Source of the DNA: a virus
Strand: one strand, 5' to 3'
Length of the DNA: 33,721 nucleotides
IMG/VR virus record: IMGVR_UViG_3300049483_000322
Location: 1 to 33,721 of that record
A program made the position numbers and the translations under genes. The first letter of the stretch is position 1. Every line of letters begins with the position of its first letter. Below, in pieces: positions 4,757 to 12,305 of this stretch. The notes under the pieces were generated by a model, which was not told the DNA's origin, made no database searches, and saw only the letters and a list, made by a program, of their open reading frames with translations.

Positions 4757-7246
4757 ATGATCAATCTATCATCAACACCAATGCTGACCTCTTCCGGTCA
4801 GATGGCATCAGCAGGGTATGTTTACGACACCGGCACAATGTCGTGGGTTCCATCAACCGCCAGCGGCGGGTCTGGTCCATCAGCAAACGTCAACGTAACG
4901 AACACTTCACTTGCAGTCACCCAGCTTGGAACGTGGACCGTCAACACAACTGGATTGACTGATGCTCAACTGCGTGCATCACCAGTTCCGGTTTCGCTGA
5001 CATCAACAACTGTCACCGGTACTGTTGCAATCAGTGCTGCGTCGTTGCCTCTGCCTACTGGTGCTGCTTCTGAATCAACGTTGTCATTGATCAATGGAAA
5101 GATCCCAGCACAGGGACAAGCAGCAATGGCTGCATCGTTGCCTGTTGTTATCGCATCAAACCAAACCGGAGTTCCTGTCACTGGCACATTCTGGCAGACG
5201 ACACAACCAGTCAGTATTGCATCAATGCCTACGACTCCTGTCACAGGTCCATTGACAGACACCCAACTGCGTGCTTCTGCCGTACCGGTTTCATTGACAA
5301 GTACCACTATTACTGGCACTGTTGCAGCAACGCAGTCCGGTACATGGAACATCGGTTCCATCACCACGCTGCCATCGCTGGCTGCCGGATCTGCAATCAT
5401 CGGCAAGGTCGGTATTGACCAGACAACCCCTGGCACGACAAACAAGGTGTCAATCGGTAGTGACGGTGTTGTTGGTATCGGTACATCGCTTCCAGCTGGT
5501 TCTGCTTTGATTGGTAACGTTGGTATTACAGGCACAGCAACGACATCGGACACTCACACAACTGCTGCCGCCCCTCTGTCCGTTCGCTTATCTGATGGTG
5601 CAGCGTTCTACAACGCATCTGGTGGTGCTGGTGGTAATTTGGCAACTGCTGCAAAGGGAGCAACAACAGCTGGTAATCCAACGTCAGAGAACACAAGTGC
5701 TGACCTTCAATCTCTACACGTCAGGGTAACAAACACCACGTTGGCTGCAACGCAGTCCGGTACGTGGAACATTGGTTCTATCACTACCCTACCAGCATTG
5801 GTTGCAGGGTCTGCAATTGTTGGTAAGGTTGGCATCGATCAAACGACACCGGGAACAACAAACAAGGTATCGATTGGTTCGGACGGAACAGTTGCAATCA
5901 ATGCCGCACTACCAGCGGGTGCCGCAACAATTGGTGCTGTCAACATCAACGGCACGGTTCCTGTTTCTCTAGCTAGCACGACAATCACCGGCTCCGTTGC
6001 GGTTACAGGTCCGTTGACAGATACGCAACTACGGGCATCTGCCGTACCGGTTTCATTGGGATCAACGACCGTTTCCAACACCGTTGCAATCAGTGCTGCG
6101 TCGTTACCTCTACCGACCGGCGCTGCTTCTGAAACAACACTGGCAGCATTGAACACAAAGGTTCCTGCACAAGGCCAAGCATTGATGGCCGCATCGTTGC
6201 CAGTCGTCATTGCTTCGAACCAAAGTACGGTTCCTGTATCATTAACGTCTACAACAATCACCGGTTCAGTTGCGGTTACAGGTCCGTTGACAGATACGCA
6301 GTTGCGGGCATCTGCCGTACCGGTTTCGTTGACCAGCACAACAATCACAGGCACGGTTGCTGCAACGCAATCAGGTACGTGGAACATTGGTTCTATTACT
6401 ACCTTACCTTCACTACCAGCTGGTGCAAACACCATCGGTAACGTGATTGTGATCGGCCAAGCCGCATCAGGTGCAGCAAACGCCGGCAACCCAGTCAAAA
6501 TCGGTGGTGTGTTCAACACAACTCAGCCAACCGTAACGAACGGCCAAGCAGTTGACGCACAGTCAACTGCTCGTGGTGCACAAATCGTTGCAACTGGTGT
6601 CGACACATTTAACGTCAACGTATCGAACGGTTCATTGGCTGTTACCGGTCCACTTACCGACACACAGCTACGGGCATCTGCTGTTCCTGTGTCGTTGTCA
6701 AGTACCACTATTACTGGCTCCGTTGCGGTTACAGGTCCGTTGACAGATACGCAACTACGGGCATCTGCAGTACCAGTTTCGTTGACCAGCACAACAATTA
6801 CAGGTACAGTCGCTGCAACCCAATCAGGCACGTGGAACATCGGGTCAATCACAACGCTTCCAGCGTTGGTGGCCGGATCCGCAATTATCGGCAAGGTCGG
6901 TATTGACCAAACAACGCCAGGTACAACAAACAAGGTATCGATTGGAACAGACGGTATCGTCTCAACCAAGACAGCTCTAACGCCGTCTGCACCTGCAACT
7001 GCTTCCGTTGGCGTGGCCAGCGCATCCGCCGTTGCTGCCAACTCAAGTCGCAAGGGGCTAATCATTACCAACCTATCGAACAACATCGTGTCGCTGGGAC
7101 TAGGTGCAACTGCTGTGTTAAACAGCGGCATTTCACTGTCGCCATACGGCACCTGGTCGATGGATGAGTTCAGCTTCTGCACCAGTGCGGTCAATGCTAT
7201 CGCCGGCGCCGCAGCAAGCACGATTAGCATTCAGGAGTTTGCATGA
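4757..7246 (+). CDS. Large repeat-rich virion appendage protein
   Basis: An 829-aa protein built from shuffled, near-identical modules. PLTDTQLRASAVPVSL or a close variant recurs about six times. ATQSGTWNIGSITTLP occurs four times, GKVGIDQTTPGTTNKVSIG three times, and AISAASLPLPTGAASE twice. The composition is rich in T, S, V, G and A, with no long helices, suggesting a fibrous beta structure. A unique C-terminal domain of about 80 residues (RKGLIITNLSNNIVSLGLGATAVLN to TISIQEFA) is the likely globular tip or attachment domain. The role in the virion (side fibre, decoration or adhesin) is inferred. DNA-level repeats mean copy number may vary by recombination. It overlaps the next gene by ATGA. 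Confidence 0.72.
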   Translation: MINLSSTPMLTSSGQMASAGYVYDTGTMSWVPSTASGGSGPSANVNVTNTSLAVTQLGTWTVNTTGLTDAQLRASPVPVSLTSTTVTGTVAISAASLPLPTGAASESTLSLINGKIPAQGQAAMAASLPVVIASNQTGVPVTGTFWQTTQPVSIASMPTTPVTGPLTDTQLRASAVPVSLTSTTITGTVAATQSGTWNIGSITTLPSLAAGSAIIGKVGIDQTTPGTTNKVSIGSDGVVGIGTSLPAGSALIGNVGITGTATTSDTHTTAAAPLSVRLSDGAAFYNASGGAGGNLATAAKGATTAGNPTSENTSADLQSLHVRVTNTTLAATQSGTWNIGSITTLPALVAGSAIVGKVGIDQTTPGTTNKVSIGSDGTVAINAALPAGAATIGAVNINGTVPVSLASTTITGSVAVTGPLTDTQLRASAVPVSLGSTTVSNTVAISAASLPLPTGAASETTLAALNTKVPAQGQALMAASLPVVIASNQSTVPVSLTSTTITGSVAVTGPLTDTQLRASAVPVSLTSTTITGTVAATQSGTWNIGSITTLPSLPAGANTIGNVIVIGQAASGAANAGNPVKIGGVFNTTQPTVTNGQAVDAQSTARGAQIVATGVDTFNVNVSNGSLAVTGPLTDTQLRASAVPVSLSSTTITGSVAVTGPLTDTQLRASAVPVSLTSTTITGTVAATQSGTWNIGSITTLPALVAGSAIIGKVGIDQTTPGTTNKVSIGTDGIVSTKTALTPSAPATASVGVASASAVAANSSRKGLIITNLSNNIVSLGLGATAVLNSGISLSPYGTWSMDEFSFCTSAVNAIAGAAASTISIQEFA
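5996..6780 (+). repeat. Dispersed 59-bp in-frame repeats inside the 829-aa gene
   Basis: Three near-identical 59-bp units lie at 5996-6054, 6269-6327 and 6722-6780 (core GGTTACAGGTCCGTTGACAG). A diverged copy is near 6635-6700. Identity at synonymous positions indicates recent duplication or gene conversion rather than only protein-level constraint. Confidence 0.85.
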
Positions 7247-8439
7247 GCGTAAACAATCCGCTTCAGCCTGCTGTACAAGATGAAGGTACGCCGCAGGGTC
7301 GTGTACATACGTTCAACTTTACAGGAACGGGTGTCACTGCGTCCGTTTCTGCTGGTGTAGCAACTGTCAACGTTCCAAGTGGTGGTTCCGGCACGGTAAC
7401 GTCTGTTACGCTAACACAACCAGCAGCAGGATTGACGATCACCAACACGGGGGTTGCACAAACTCCAACCCCCAATTCCACATTTGCCCTTGCCAATGAT
7501 TTGGCCGCAGTAGAGGGACTGGTGACAACTGGTATTGCCGTACGCACAGGTACAGATGCGTGGACAACTCGCACAATCACGGGTACAGCAAACCAAATCA
7601 CACTGACGGATGGCGGCGGTGTTGCGGGCAATCCAACGATCAGCCTACCAACACAGGTTCAGACCGGACAATTTGCACCAACTAACACAACGCTGGGTAT
7701 CACATCAATCGGTGGTGCGTTGGCTCTTCGCCCTGCAAGTAATGCGGCAGGTACTGGTTTTTCATTGATCTTGCAAGGCGGATTTGCTGGCACATCTACA
7801 GGTGGAGCTGGTGGCGCAATCTCTCTCAACTCCAGCCCTGGCGACCTTGGTGGTACTGGTGGTGGGTTGGATCTAATTGCTGGACAAGGTGGAGCAACCG
7901 GAGCTGGTGGTGCAGTGAATCTAACAGCAGGGCCTGGCGGTGGCACATCTGGTAATGGCGGCAGTGTAACGATCGCAGGTGGAACGGTAACTTCCGGTAC
8001 AGCAGGAACGGTAATAATCAAGACTGCAAACGTCAACCGGCTGGTCATTGGTGCAGCAGGTGGATGGACTGTAAACAGTTCGGAAGGTACATCAGGTCAA
8101 GTACTGACGTCACAGGGTCCCAGTGCAACACCTCAATGGACAACGGTATCTGGTGGATCAGGATCAACGTTTACAAACTTTACCCAAGACCTGGGTGCAG
8201 CTGATCGGTCGGGAACGTTTGACATCACGGGGCTGTCAGGACTGACAGCAGACAAGAACGTTGACATTATCCAAACAATGCAACCGATTGCATCAAAAGG
8301 TAACGCAAGAGATGAATGTGAGTTTGATAGTATCATTGTCCGTGGATACGTGCTCAATAGTACAACAATCCGCTGTATTTGGAATGCAACCGGCGTTGTC
8401 GTCGGCACCTACGCATTTGCTTACCTTGTAAGTGCTTAA
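7243..8439 (+). CDS. Fibre-like structural protein with Gly-rich beta repeats
   Basis: A 398-aa protein. The N-terminus (HTFNFTGTGVTASVSAGVATVNVPSGG, then GTVTSVTL) is a module common at the start of phage fibre proteins. Residues of about 180-260 form a run of short Gly-rich GGxVxIxGG-type repeats. The segment [20 protein letters not shown] follows and recurs nearly unchanged in the 1260-aa fibre at 23471. The C-terminus (FDITGLSGLTADKNVDIIQT to VVVGTYAFAYLVSA) is beta-rich and unique. It overlaps the 829-aa gene by four bases, so the two are coupled. It is probably part of the same appendage; no depolymerase motif is recognisable. Confidence 0.7.
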   Translation: MSVNNPLQPAVQDEGTPQGRVHTFNFTGTGVTASVSAGVATVNVPSGGSGTVTSVTLTQPAAGLTITNTGVAQTPTPNSTFALANDLAAVEGLVTTGIAVRTGTDAWTTRTITGTANQITLTDGGGVAGNPTISLPTQVQTGQFAPTNTTLGITSIGGALALRPASNAAGTGFSLILQGGFAGTSTGGAGGAISLNSSPGDLGGTGGGLDLIAGQGGATGAGGAVNLTAGPGGGTSGNGGSVTIAGGTVTSGTAGTVIIKTANVNRLVIGAAGGWTVNSSEGTSGQVLTSQGPSATPQWTTVSGGSGSTFTNFTQDLGAADRSGTFDITGLSGLTADKNVDIIQTMQPIASKGNARDECEFDSIIVRGYVLNSTTIRCIWNATGVVVGTYAFAYLVSA

Positions 8440-8448
8440 TCGATTATC

Positions 8449-8456
8449 GTAAATAC
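8449..8456 (+). promoter_or_regulatory. Late promoter motif GTAAATAC
   Basis: GTAAATACATCTATT begins 29 nt before the ATG at 8478. The 13-base core TAAATACATCTAT is shared exactly with the copy at 11881. Confidence 0.68.
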
Positions 8457-8477
8457 ATCTATTCAGGAGAAACACAA

Positions 8478-9170
8478 ATGGCAGTTATCAACGACCCGAC
8501 CACAGCTTCACAAATCCAACGTATTGGAATGGCATCAGGTATGGTGTGGACCCCAGCGCACGTTGCTTCCGGTCCCCTAACAGTTGGTGCAGGTGGTGCT
8601 TACCGCCTTTCGATGCAATCCGGTACAATCGCTGCTGCTTTGGCAGCGAACAGTGAACTGTTCCAGTTCCGCTATGTAACAGGAGCCAGTCGGGTTTGTA
8701 TTGTTCACGGTGTGTCTGTATCCGCTGGCGCCAACGTAGCAGCATCTGCTGCTGCCCTTCAGGCACTTCGTCTGACGGTAGCGCGTGGTTGGACGGCTGC
8801 AGGTTCCGGTGGTACCCGTGCAACAATGACTGGTAACAACCAGAAGCTGCGCACGTCGTTTACAACATCAGAAGTCAACGACATTGGTATGGCAACAACA
8901 GGTGCACTGACAGCAGGTACAAAGACTCTGGATGCACAAGACCTCGGTTCTGTAACGTACGGTGTTGGTACCGGTGCTATCACAACGTCTCTCCCGTTGA
9001 AATTGGTTAGCTCAACAAACTTGCTGGGTGAATTTAGTGGTGGATTGGCTTACCCGCTGATCCTTGCCAACCAAGAAGGATTCGTCATTCGTTCTGGTGT
9101 AATTGGACCAGCAGGTATGACGTGGCAGCTTTCCGTATCAGTTATCTGGTCAGAAGTGGACGGATTCTAA
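8478..9170 (+). CDS. Virion-associated protein, unknown
   Basis: A 230-aa protein. The ATG at 8478 is chosen because TTCAGGAGAAACACAA precedes it; a longer frame reaches upstream into the previous gene but lacks a ribosome binding site. The sequence starts MAVINDPTTASQIQRIGMAS. It is rich in short beta segments (FQFRYVTGASRVCIVHGVSV) and ends in a Trp-containing strand (GMTWQLSVSVIWSEVDGF). Proteins with this opening and length are, as far as I recall, annotated as hypothetical structural proteins in phages. No enzyme motif is visible. It is followed after one base by the 77-aa gene, so both belong to the transcript from the late motif at 8449. Confidence 0.65.
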   Translation: MAVINDPTTASQIQRIGMASGMVWTPAHVASGPLTVGAGGAYRLSMQSGTIAAALAANSELFQFRYVTGASRVCIVHGVSVSAGANVAASAAALQALRLTVARGWTAAGSGGTRATMTGNNQKLRTSFTTSEVNDIGMATTGALTAGTKTLDAQDLGSVTYGVGTGAITTSLPLKLVSSTNLLGEFSGGLAYPLILANQEGFVIRSGVIGPAGMTWQLSVSVIWSEVDGF

Positions 9171-9171
9171 T

Positions 9172-9405
9172 ATGAAGACAATGCTTGTAACTTCCCGTCA
9201 GTGGAACGCTCCACAGATTGAAACGTATTGCACAACGGCTGAGATTGGATCGAAAATCGCAATCGACGATGTGATTGAAGCATTGGTAGAGCAGATTGGT
9301 AACCCAACTGCTCTTGTCACCAAAGCACAACTGAGGTCAAAGCTGACGCTAGCGTTCGATCAGATCGTTCTTGAGCTCAAGAACGCTACAAAGTACGTTG
9401 CCTAA
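9172..9405 (+). CDS. Small helical hypothetical protein
   Basis: A 77-aa protein (MKTMLVTSRQWNAPQIETYC...), predicted largely helical from residue 30 on (IDDVIEALVEQIGNPTALVTKAQLRSKL). I recognise no family. It starts one base after the previous stop and so is co-transcribed with the 230-aa protein. Its stop abuts the stop of the convergent minus-strand gene at 9406 without any spacer or visible terminator, so the two opposing transcripts must overlap unless they are expressed at different times. Confidence 0.6.
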   Translation: MKTMLVTSRQWNAPQIETYCTTAEIGSKIAIDDVIEALVEQIGNPTALVTKAQLRSKLTLAFDQIVLELKNATKYVA

Positions 9406-9855
9406 TCAACCTTTCAGCAACTGATCCAAAAGCTGTTTGGCACTTTGTAGAGCCTGTTTGACCTTGTGTAGTTGCTGTATATCAGCAACTGCAAGATTGA
9501 ACAATCGTTGTGACGTCACATAACCAGGAACACGACCATCTGGATCCAACTTACGGATCCGGTTCTTCAGTTGAATCGCAATCGTTTCGTCGTCAAGTGC
9601 AATTGCACTCTCCCATACCCAATGGCGTTCACCTTCTGGTGCATCCGGATTAATTACCTTGCACACAACAACGTAACATTTCCCGTCTTCAAGTTGGTCG
9701 TAGCAGTTCCTAACAACCAACTTGTCTGGAGAGATAATGTGCGTTCCAACAGACCCAGTCAACCGTCGGTAACGAACCTTCAGCTGTTTGCGGGACTTCT
9801 TGATTTCGATGTGTGGTGTCAGAAACACCAACTCAATTTGGTCATTTGGATTCAT
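9406..9855 (-). CDS. Hypothetical protein downstream of the HNH gene
   Basis: A 149-aa protein. Residues 1-85 look like a small beta-barrel (IELVFLTPHIEIKKSRKQLKVRYRRL, then GKCYVVVCKVINPDAPEGERHWVW). The C-terminal 50 residues form a probable coiled coil (VADIQQLHKVKQALQSAKQLLDQLLKG). I do not recognise it. Its ribosome binding site AGGAG lies inside the last codons of the HNH gene, and the two frames overlap by 14 nt, so it is translationally coupled to the endonuclease. It may be a partner or simply hitchhike with it. Confidence 0.65.
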   Translation of the reverse strand: MNPNDQIELVFLTPHIEIKKSRKQLKVRYRRLTGSVGTHIISPDKLVVRNCYDQLEDGKCYVVVCKVINPDAPEGERHWVWESAIALDDETIAIQLKNRIRKLDPDGRVPGYVTSQRLFNLAVADIQQLHKVKQALQSAKQLLDQLLKG

Positions 9856-10897
9856 CTTTGTTCTCCTGTTGTGCTTGTTTGATTTGTTTTTGTCTGGCCC
9901 GCCACTGAGCGCTCAGCTCACGCTGCCGTTCAACCTTGGCCGGATCATTTCGCCGCTTTTCGTATGCCCTACGCTCACGTTTCCGAACTTGTTCAAGGTT
10001 GTTCTCACGGTCTTTTGCTGCATATTGCGCAACCTTCTTTTTGAATGCGGGATCCTTGGCCTTGTTCTGACGCCATGCCCTCATCTTGTCAGCACGCAGC
10101 TTCTTGCCCTCCGGTGTCATCGACACTGCCCGCTTCTCTTGCCACAGTCGCTGCCTCTCTAGTGTGCGCTGATACATCTCAGGGTTTTCTTGCCTGATCC
10201 GCTCTCTATAGGCAGTAGCAGCATCCCGTTTCATTTGTCTGTACTCCGGATCGTTGTTATACCTTTGTTCTTCAAACTTACGCTGCTTAGCGTAGTACTT
10301 TGCCCATGCCTTGCGCTCTTGTTCGGTGATTTGCGACTTCAATCCGGACCTGAGCTTTTGACGGTACGACATAACATCAACATCCCACACACCTTTGGGC
10401 TGATACGTCTTCTGCTTTTTGATCCATTCGTAATCTACACCAAGCTCCTTGCGCAACCAAGCCCAAGTCCATGGGTGGTATCGAACACTTCGAACATTGT
10501 GTGCCGTGCAGCCTGCCTCCCTTGCGATCTCTTTGATTCGCTCTGTAGATAGCGTTGGAGATGTGATTATCTCTGTCGCTTGTTCTCTTGACAGCTTGTG
10601 TGTATTGCGTCCTTTGCGGGCACAATCGTGAGAGTTTTGCCGTATCGTACCTACTGTCAGGTGATCCGGATTAACACAGCTTGGTTGGTCGCACGTATGC
10701 ATGACATGCATTCCAGCTGGGATTGGACCATGTGCAATCTCAAACACAACTCTATGTGCGTAGAATGTTGTTGCCGCTCCGTTGACAGAGCGGCAGATTG
10801 GAAGGTATCCACGGGGCGCCTTACCACCTTCCGCCAACCAGCAGTCGTTGATGTCATCGGGGATTGTAAAGTTGATTGAGTCTTCAAGGGGTTTCAT
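9842..10897 (-). CDS. HNH homing-type endonuclease with long charged tail
   Basis: A 351-aa protein. The start at 10897 is chosen because ACAGGAGATATACTG precedes MKPLEDSINF; an upstream ATG at 10930 has no ribosome binding site. An HNH_3-type nuclease domain spans about residues 18-97, with YAHRVVFEIAHGPIP, MHTCDQPSCVNPDHL (H67, N76, H79) and TVGTIRQNSHDCARKGR. The first HNH histidine, the asparagine and the last histidine are present. Residues 98-150 look like a DNA-binding helix-turn-helix linker (LSREQATEIITS, ERIKEIAREAGCTAHNVRSV). The last 190 residues are an extremely charged helical tail with DPEYR and DPAFK repeats, probably nonspecific DNA binding. It is a free-standing selfish gene inserted antisense in the late region, with its own sigma70 promoter. 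Confidence 0.85.
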   Translation of the reverse strand: MKPLEDSINFTIPDDINDCWLAEGGKAPRGYLPICRSVNGAATTFYAHRVVFEIAHGPIPAGMHVMHTCDQPSCVNPDHLTVGTIRQNSHDCARKGRNTHKLSREQATEIITSPTLSTERIKEIAREAGCTAHNVRSVRYHPWTWAWLRKELGVDYEWIKKQKTYQPKGVWDVDVMSYRQKLRSGLKSQITEQERKAWAKYYAKQRKFEEQRYNNDPEYRQMKRDAATAYRERIRQENPEMYQRTLERQRLWQEKRAVSMTPEGKKLRADKMRAWRQNKAKDPAFKKKVAQYAAKDRENNLEQVRKRERRAYEKRRNDPAKVERQRELSAQWRARQKQIKQAQQENKDESK

Positions 10898-10931
10898 CAG
10901 TATATCTCCTGTCATATGGTTTGTGTACATA

Positions 10932-10959
10932 CTTATGCGATCGTTCCTTAAGCGTTCAA
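10932..10959 (-). promoter_or_regulatory. Sigma70-type promoter for the HNH operon
   Basis: On the minus strand the -35 is TTGAAC (10954-10959) and the -10 is CATAAG (10932-10937), with a 16-bp spacer. The transcript would have a leader of about 30 nt before the 10897 start, with no attenuator-like hairpin. Confidence 0.55.
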
Positions 10960-10974
10960 CACCCTGTTGTCATC

Positions 10975-10982
10975 GTAAATAG
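10975..10982 (+). promoter_or_regulatory. Late promoter motif GTAAATAG
   Basis: GTAAATAG lies 42 nt before the ATG at 11017 and diverges from the HNH promoter. The last base departs from the GTAAATAC pattern. Confidence 0.55.
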
Positions 10983-11016
10983 ACAGCACATTCAGCATTC
11001 AATAGAAAGCCCCAAT

Positions 11017-11247
11017 ATGAACACTTTTTTCGACACAACCGACATCGTCCTTGCCGCATACCTGTTCACCGTTCGGTGCCCGTTAGTAAAGGTAACAATG
11101 CAAGGCAACCGTGGAACATTTCAGTTCAGCGGTGTAGACCCTTCACTGATCAGCACGTTTGATTTGGGGCAAGCACTTGTTGAACCAGCTACGTTCAACA
11201 ACTCAGTCAAGCACCTAACTAGCGCCTGCCGTCGCAACAAGGATTAA
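11017..11247 (+). CDS. Small DUF5659-like protein
   Basis: A 76-aa protein. The sequence TTDIVLAAYLFTVRCPLVKV, with a short GTFQF strand and a final helical segment (VKHLTSACRRN), matches the pattern I associate with the small DUF5659 family, common in phages and without an established function. The ATG at 11017 is preferred to a longer upstream frame because the latter would run through the late motif at 10975. The ribosome binding site is weak (GAAAG). It is followed after two bases by the 104-aa gene; both are transcribed from the late motif. Confidence 0.6.
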   Translation: MNTFFDTTDIVLAAYLFTVRCPLVKVTMQGNRGTFQFSGVDPSLISTFDLGQALVEPATFNNSVKHLTSACRRNKD

Positions 11248-11249
11248 CT

Positions 11250-11564
11250 ATGACGCAACTCGAAAAAGACCAGATTGACCTCACTATCTACCGACTAATC
11301 ACATCCCCGGTCCAGTACAACACACTACTGACGCAATTCCAAGCGCGGTGCGGCGTATCTGCTCAAACTGTGGCACAAGAGCAATTCGACAAGATTGCGG
11401 CTGACGGATCAACCCCAAAGGCAGCTCTTGACAACGCAATCGGTCAGCTGGACAAACTGCTTGCAAATCTGACCAAGCAACACGCTGCTCTCAAGAAGAC
11501 CGCAACGGACGTCCAAACCCAACTTGACGCAGCAAAACAGGCGTATGCACAATGGTGCAAGTAA
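11250..11564 (+). CDS. Coiled-coil hypothetical protein
   Basis: A 104-aa protein. The first half is a compact helical region containing one cysteine (QFQARCGVSAQTVAQEQFDK). The second half is a clear heptad coiled coil (ALDNAIGQLDKLLANLTKQH, then KKTATDVQTQLDAAKQAYAQWCK). The ribosome binding site AAGGATTAACT is good. It lies in a short cluster of small genes just upstream of the TerS-like and neck genes. I recognise no family; a small scaffold- or chaperone-like role would be speculation. Confidence 0.62.
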   Translation: MTQLEKDQIDLTIYRLITSPVQYNTLLTQFQARCGVSAQTVAQEQFDKIAADGSTPKAALDNAIGQLDKLLANLTKQHAALKKTATDVQTQLDAAKQAYAQWCK

Positions 11565-11587
11565 CTTGTTACCCCTTGGAACCAACA

Positions 11588-11848
11588 ATGACAAACGACG
11601 ATCACTACGAACTCCCTGAAGATCCAATCCGCCAAGCGGAACAACAGCTTGAAGCATTGAAGTTGCAATCACCTGAACGTAAGACACTTGACGAATGGGA
11701 GGGTCGTCTTCCCCCACCACAACTGACGTATGCACAGTACAAGCACGATAAGCTCCGTCAGACAGCTGCAGACAGTGGATGGGGCTGTGGGTGTGAGCTG
11801 TGCAACTTTGTTAGGGTCCTGACCCACGTTATGCGTTCTGCTGGTTGA
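11588..11848 (+). CDS. Small acidic protein with CxCxxC motif
   Basis: An 86-aa protein if started at the ATG at 11588; an in-frame ATG at 11552 overlaps the previous gene and would add 12 residues. The N-terminus is acidic and helical (NDDHYELPEDPIRQAEQQLEALKLQ). The C-terminus carries CGCELC, preceded by WG, a possible metal-binding or redox motif, although only three cysteines are available, so any zinc site would need another ligand or a dimer. Neither start has a strong ribosome binding site. The 3' end is followed by a bulged hairpin GCTGG/CCAGC (about 11839-11874) and a poly-C stretch. Confidence 0.52.
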   Translation: MTNDDHYELPEDPIRQAEQQLEALKLQSPERKTLDEWEGRLPPPQLTYAQYKHDKLRQTAADSGWGCGCELCNFVRVLTHVMRSAG

Positions 11849-11879
11849 TTTTTCACCCCCCCTAAAAAGCCAGCCAATG

Positions 11880-11887
11880 CTAAATAC
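11880..11887 (+). promoter_or_regulatory. Late promoter motif CTAAATAC at the TerS-like gene
   Basis: CTAAATACATCTAT shares its 13-base core with the copy at 8450 but ends only 4 nt before the ATG at 11892. If it is active, the inferred start point falls on or next to the AUG. Confidence 0.5.
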
Positions 11888-11891
11888 ATCT

Positions 11892-12305
11892 ATGAACCTA
11901 CCGGAACAACAAAAGCGTCCACGTGGCCGTCCACCGATTGACGTTGATCAAGACAAAATCCTTGAGCTCGCTTCAATTGCGTGCACATTGGATGAAATCG
12001 CTATGCTATGTGGTTGCAGTGTGTCAACGCTGCGTGGCAAGTACAAAGAAGTGTATGACCTTGGGTTTGCCAAGGCACGCAGCTCACTTCGTCGGGAACA
12101 GTGGAAAGCAGCACACTCCGGAAGTAACGCAATGTTGATTTGGTTGGGTAAGCAAATGCTTGGTCAACGTGACTTCAAGGATGACCCAGCAAAGGCACAA
12201 GATGCTGAGTTGACAGCGGCAGAACTGGATCAAAAGATTAGCAAGCTATTGGAAGCACCGCAAGTTTCGTTAAATACGGATACGCCAAGTGGAGAGAATG
12301 AATGA
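11892..12305 (+). CDS. Terminase small subunit-like HTH protein
   Basis: A 137-aa protein from the ATG at 11892; an ATG at 11877 would add 5 residues. It opens with an AT-hook-like RPRGRPP. A helix-turn-helix follows (ILELASIACTLDEIAMLCGC, SVSTLRGKYKEVYDLGFAKA), then SSLRREQWKAAHSGSNAMLIWLGKQMLGQRD. The 'a..gn..mliwlgK..LGqrd' ending is characteristic of small DNA-binding proteins annotated as TerS. An acidic C-terminal tail follows. TerS recognises the packaging site and recruits TerL. Unusually, TerL lies on the far side of the genome (28687). No ribosome binding site precedes either ATG, and the late motif abuts the start. A transcriptional regulator is the main alternative. Confidence 0.6.
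   Translation: MNLPEQQKRPRGRPPIDVDQDKILELASIACTLDEIAMLCGCSVSTLRGKYKEVYDLGFAKARSSLRREQWKAAHSGSNAMLIWLGKQMLGQRDFKDDPAKAQDAELTAAELDQKISKLLEAPQVSLNTDTPSGENE
12270..12277 (+). promoter_or_regulatory. Possible late promoter motif TTAAATAC
   Basis: TTAAATACGGATAC lies 32 nt before the gp4-like start. It closely matches TAAATACAGATAC at 398. It sits inside the end of the TerS-like gene and has T rather than G/C at the first position. Confidence 0.45.

Noticed and set aside
4966-7230. Long minus-strand ORFs antisense to the 829-aa repeat protein
   Set aside because: They mirror the repeats of the plus-strand gene, have Val/Pro-rich compositions expected from reversed Thr/Ala/Gly codons, and lack start signals.
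10876-11016. Upstream extension of the 76-aa DUF5659-like protein
   Set aside because: The extension overlaps the HNH start region, both divergent promoters and the late motif; the internal ATG at 11017 fits the 42-nt spacing.
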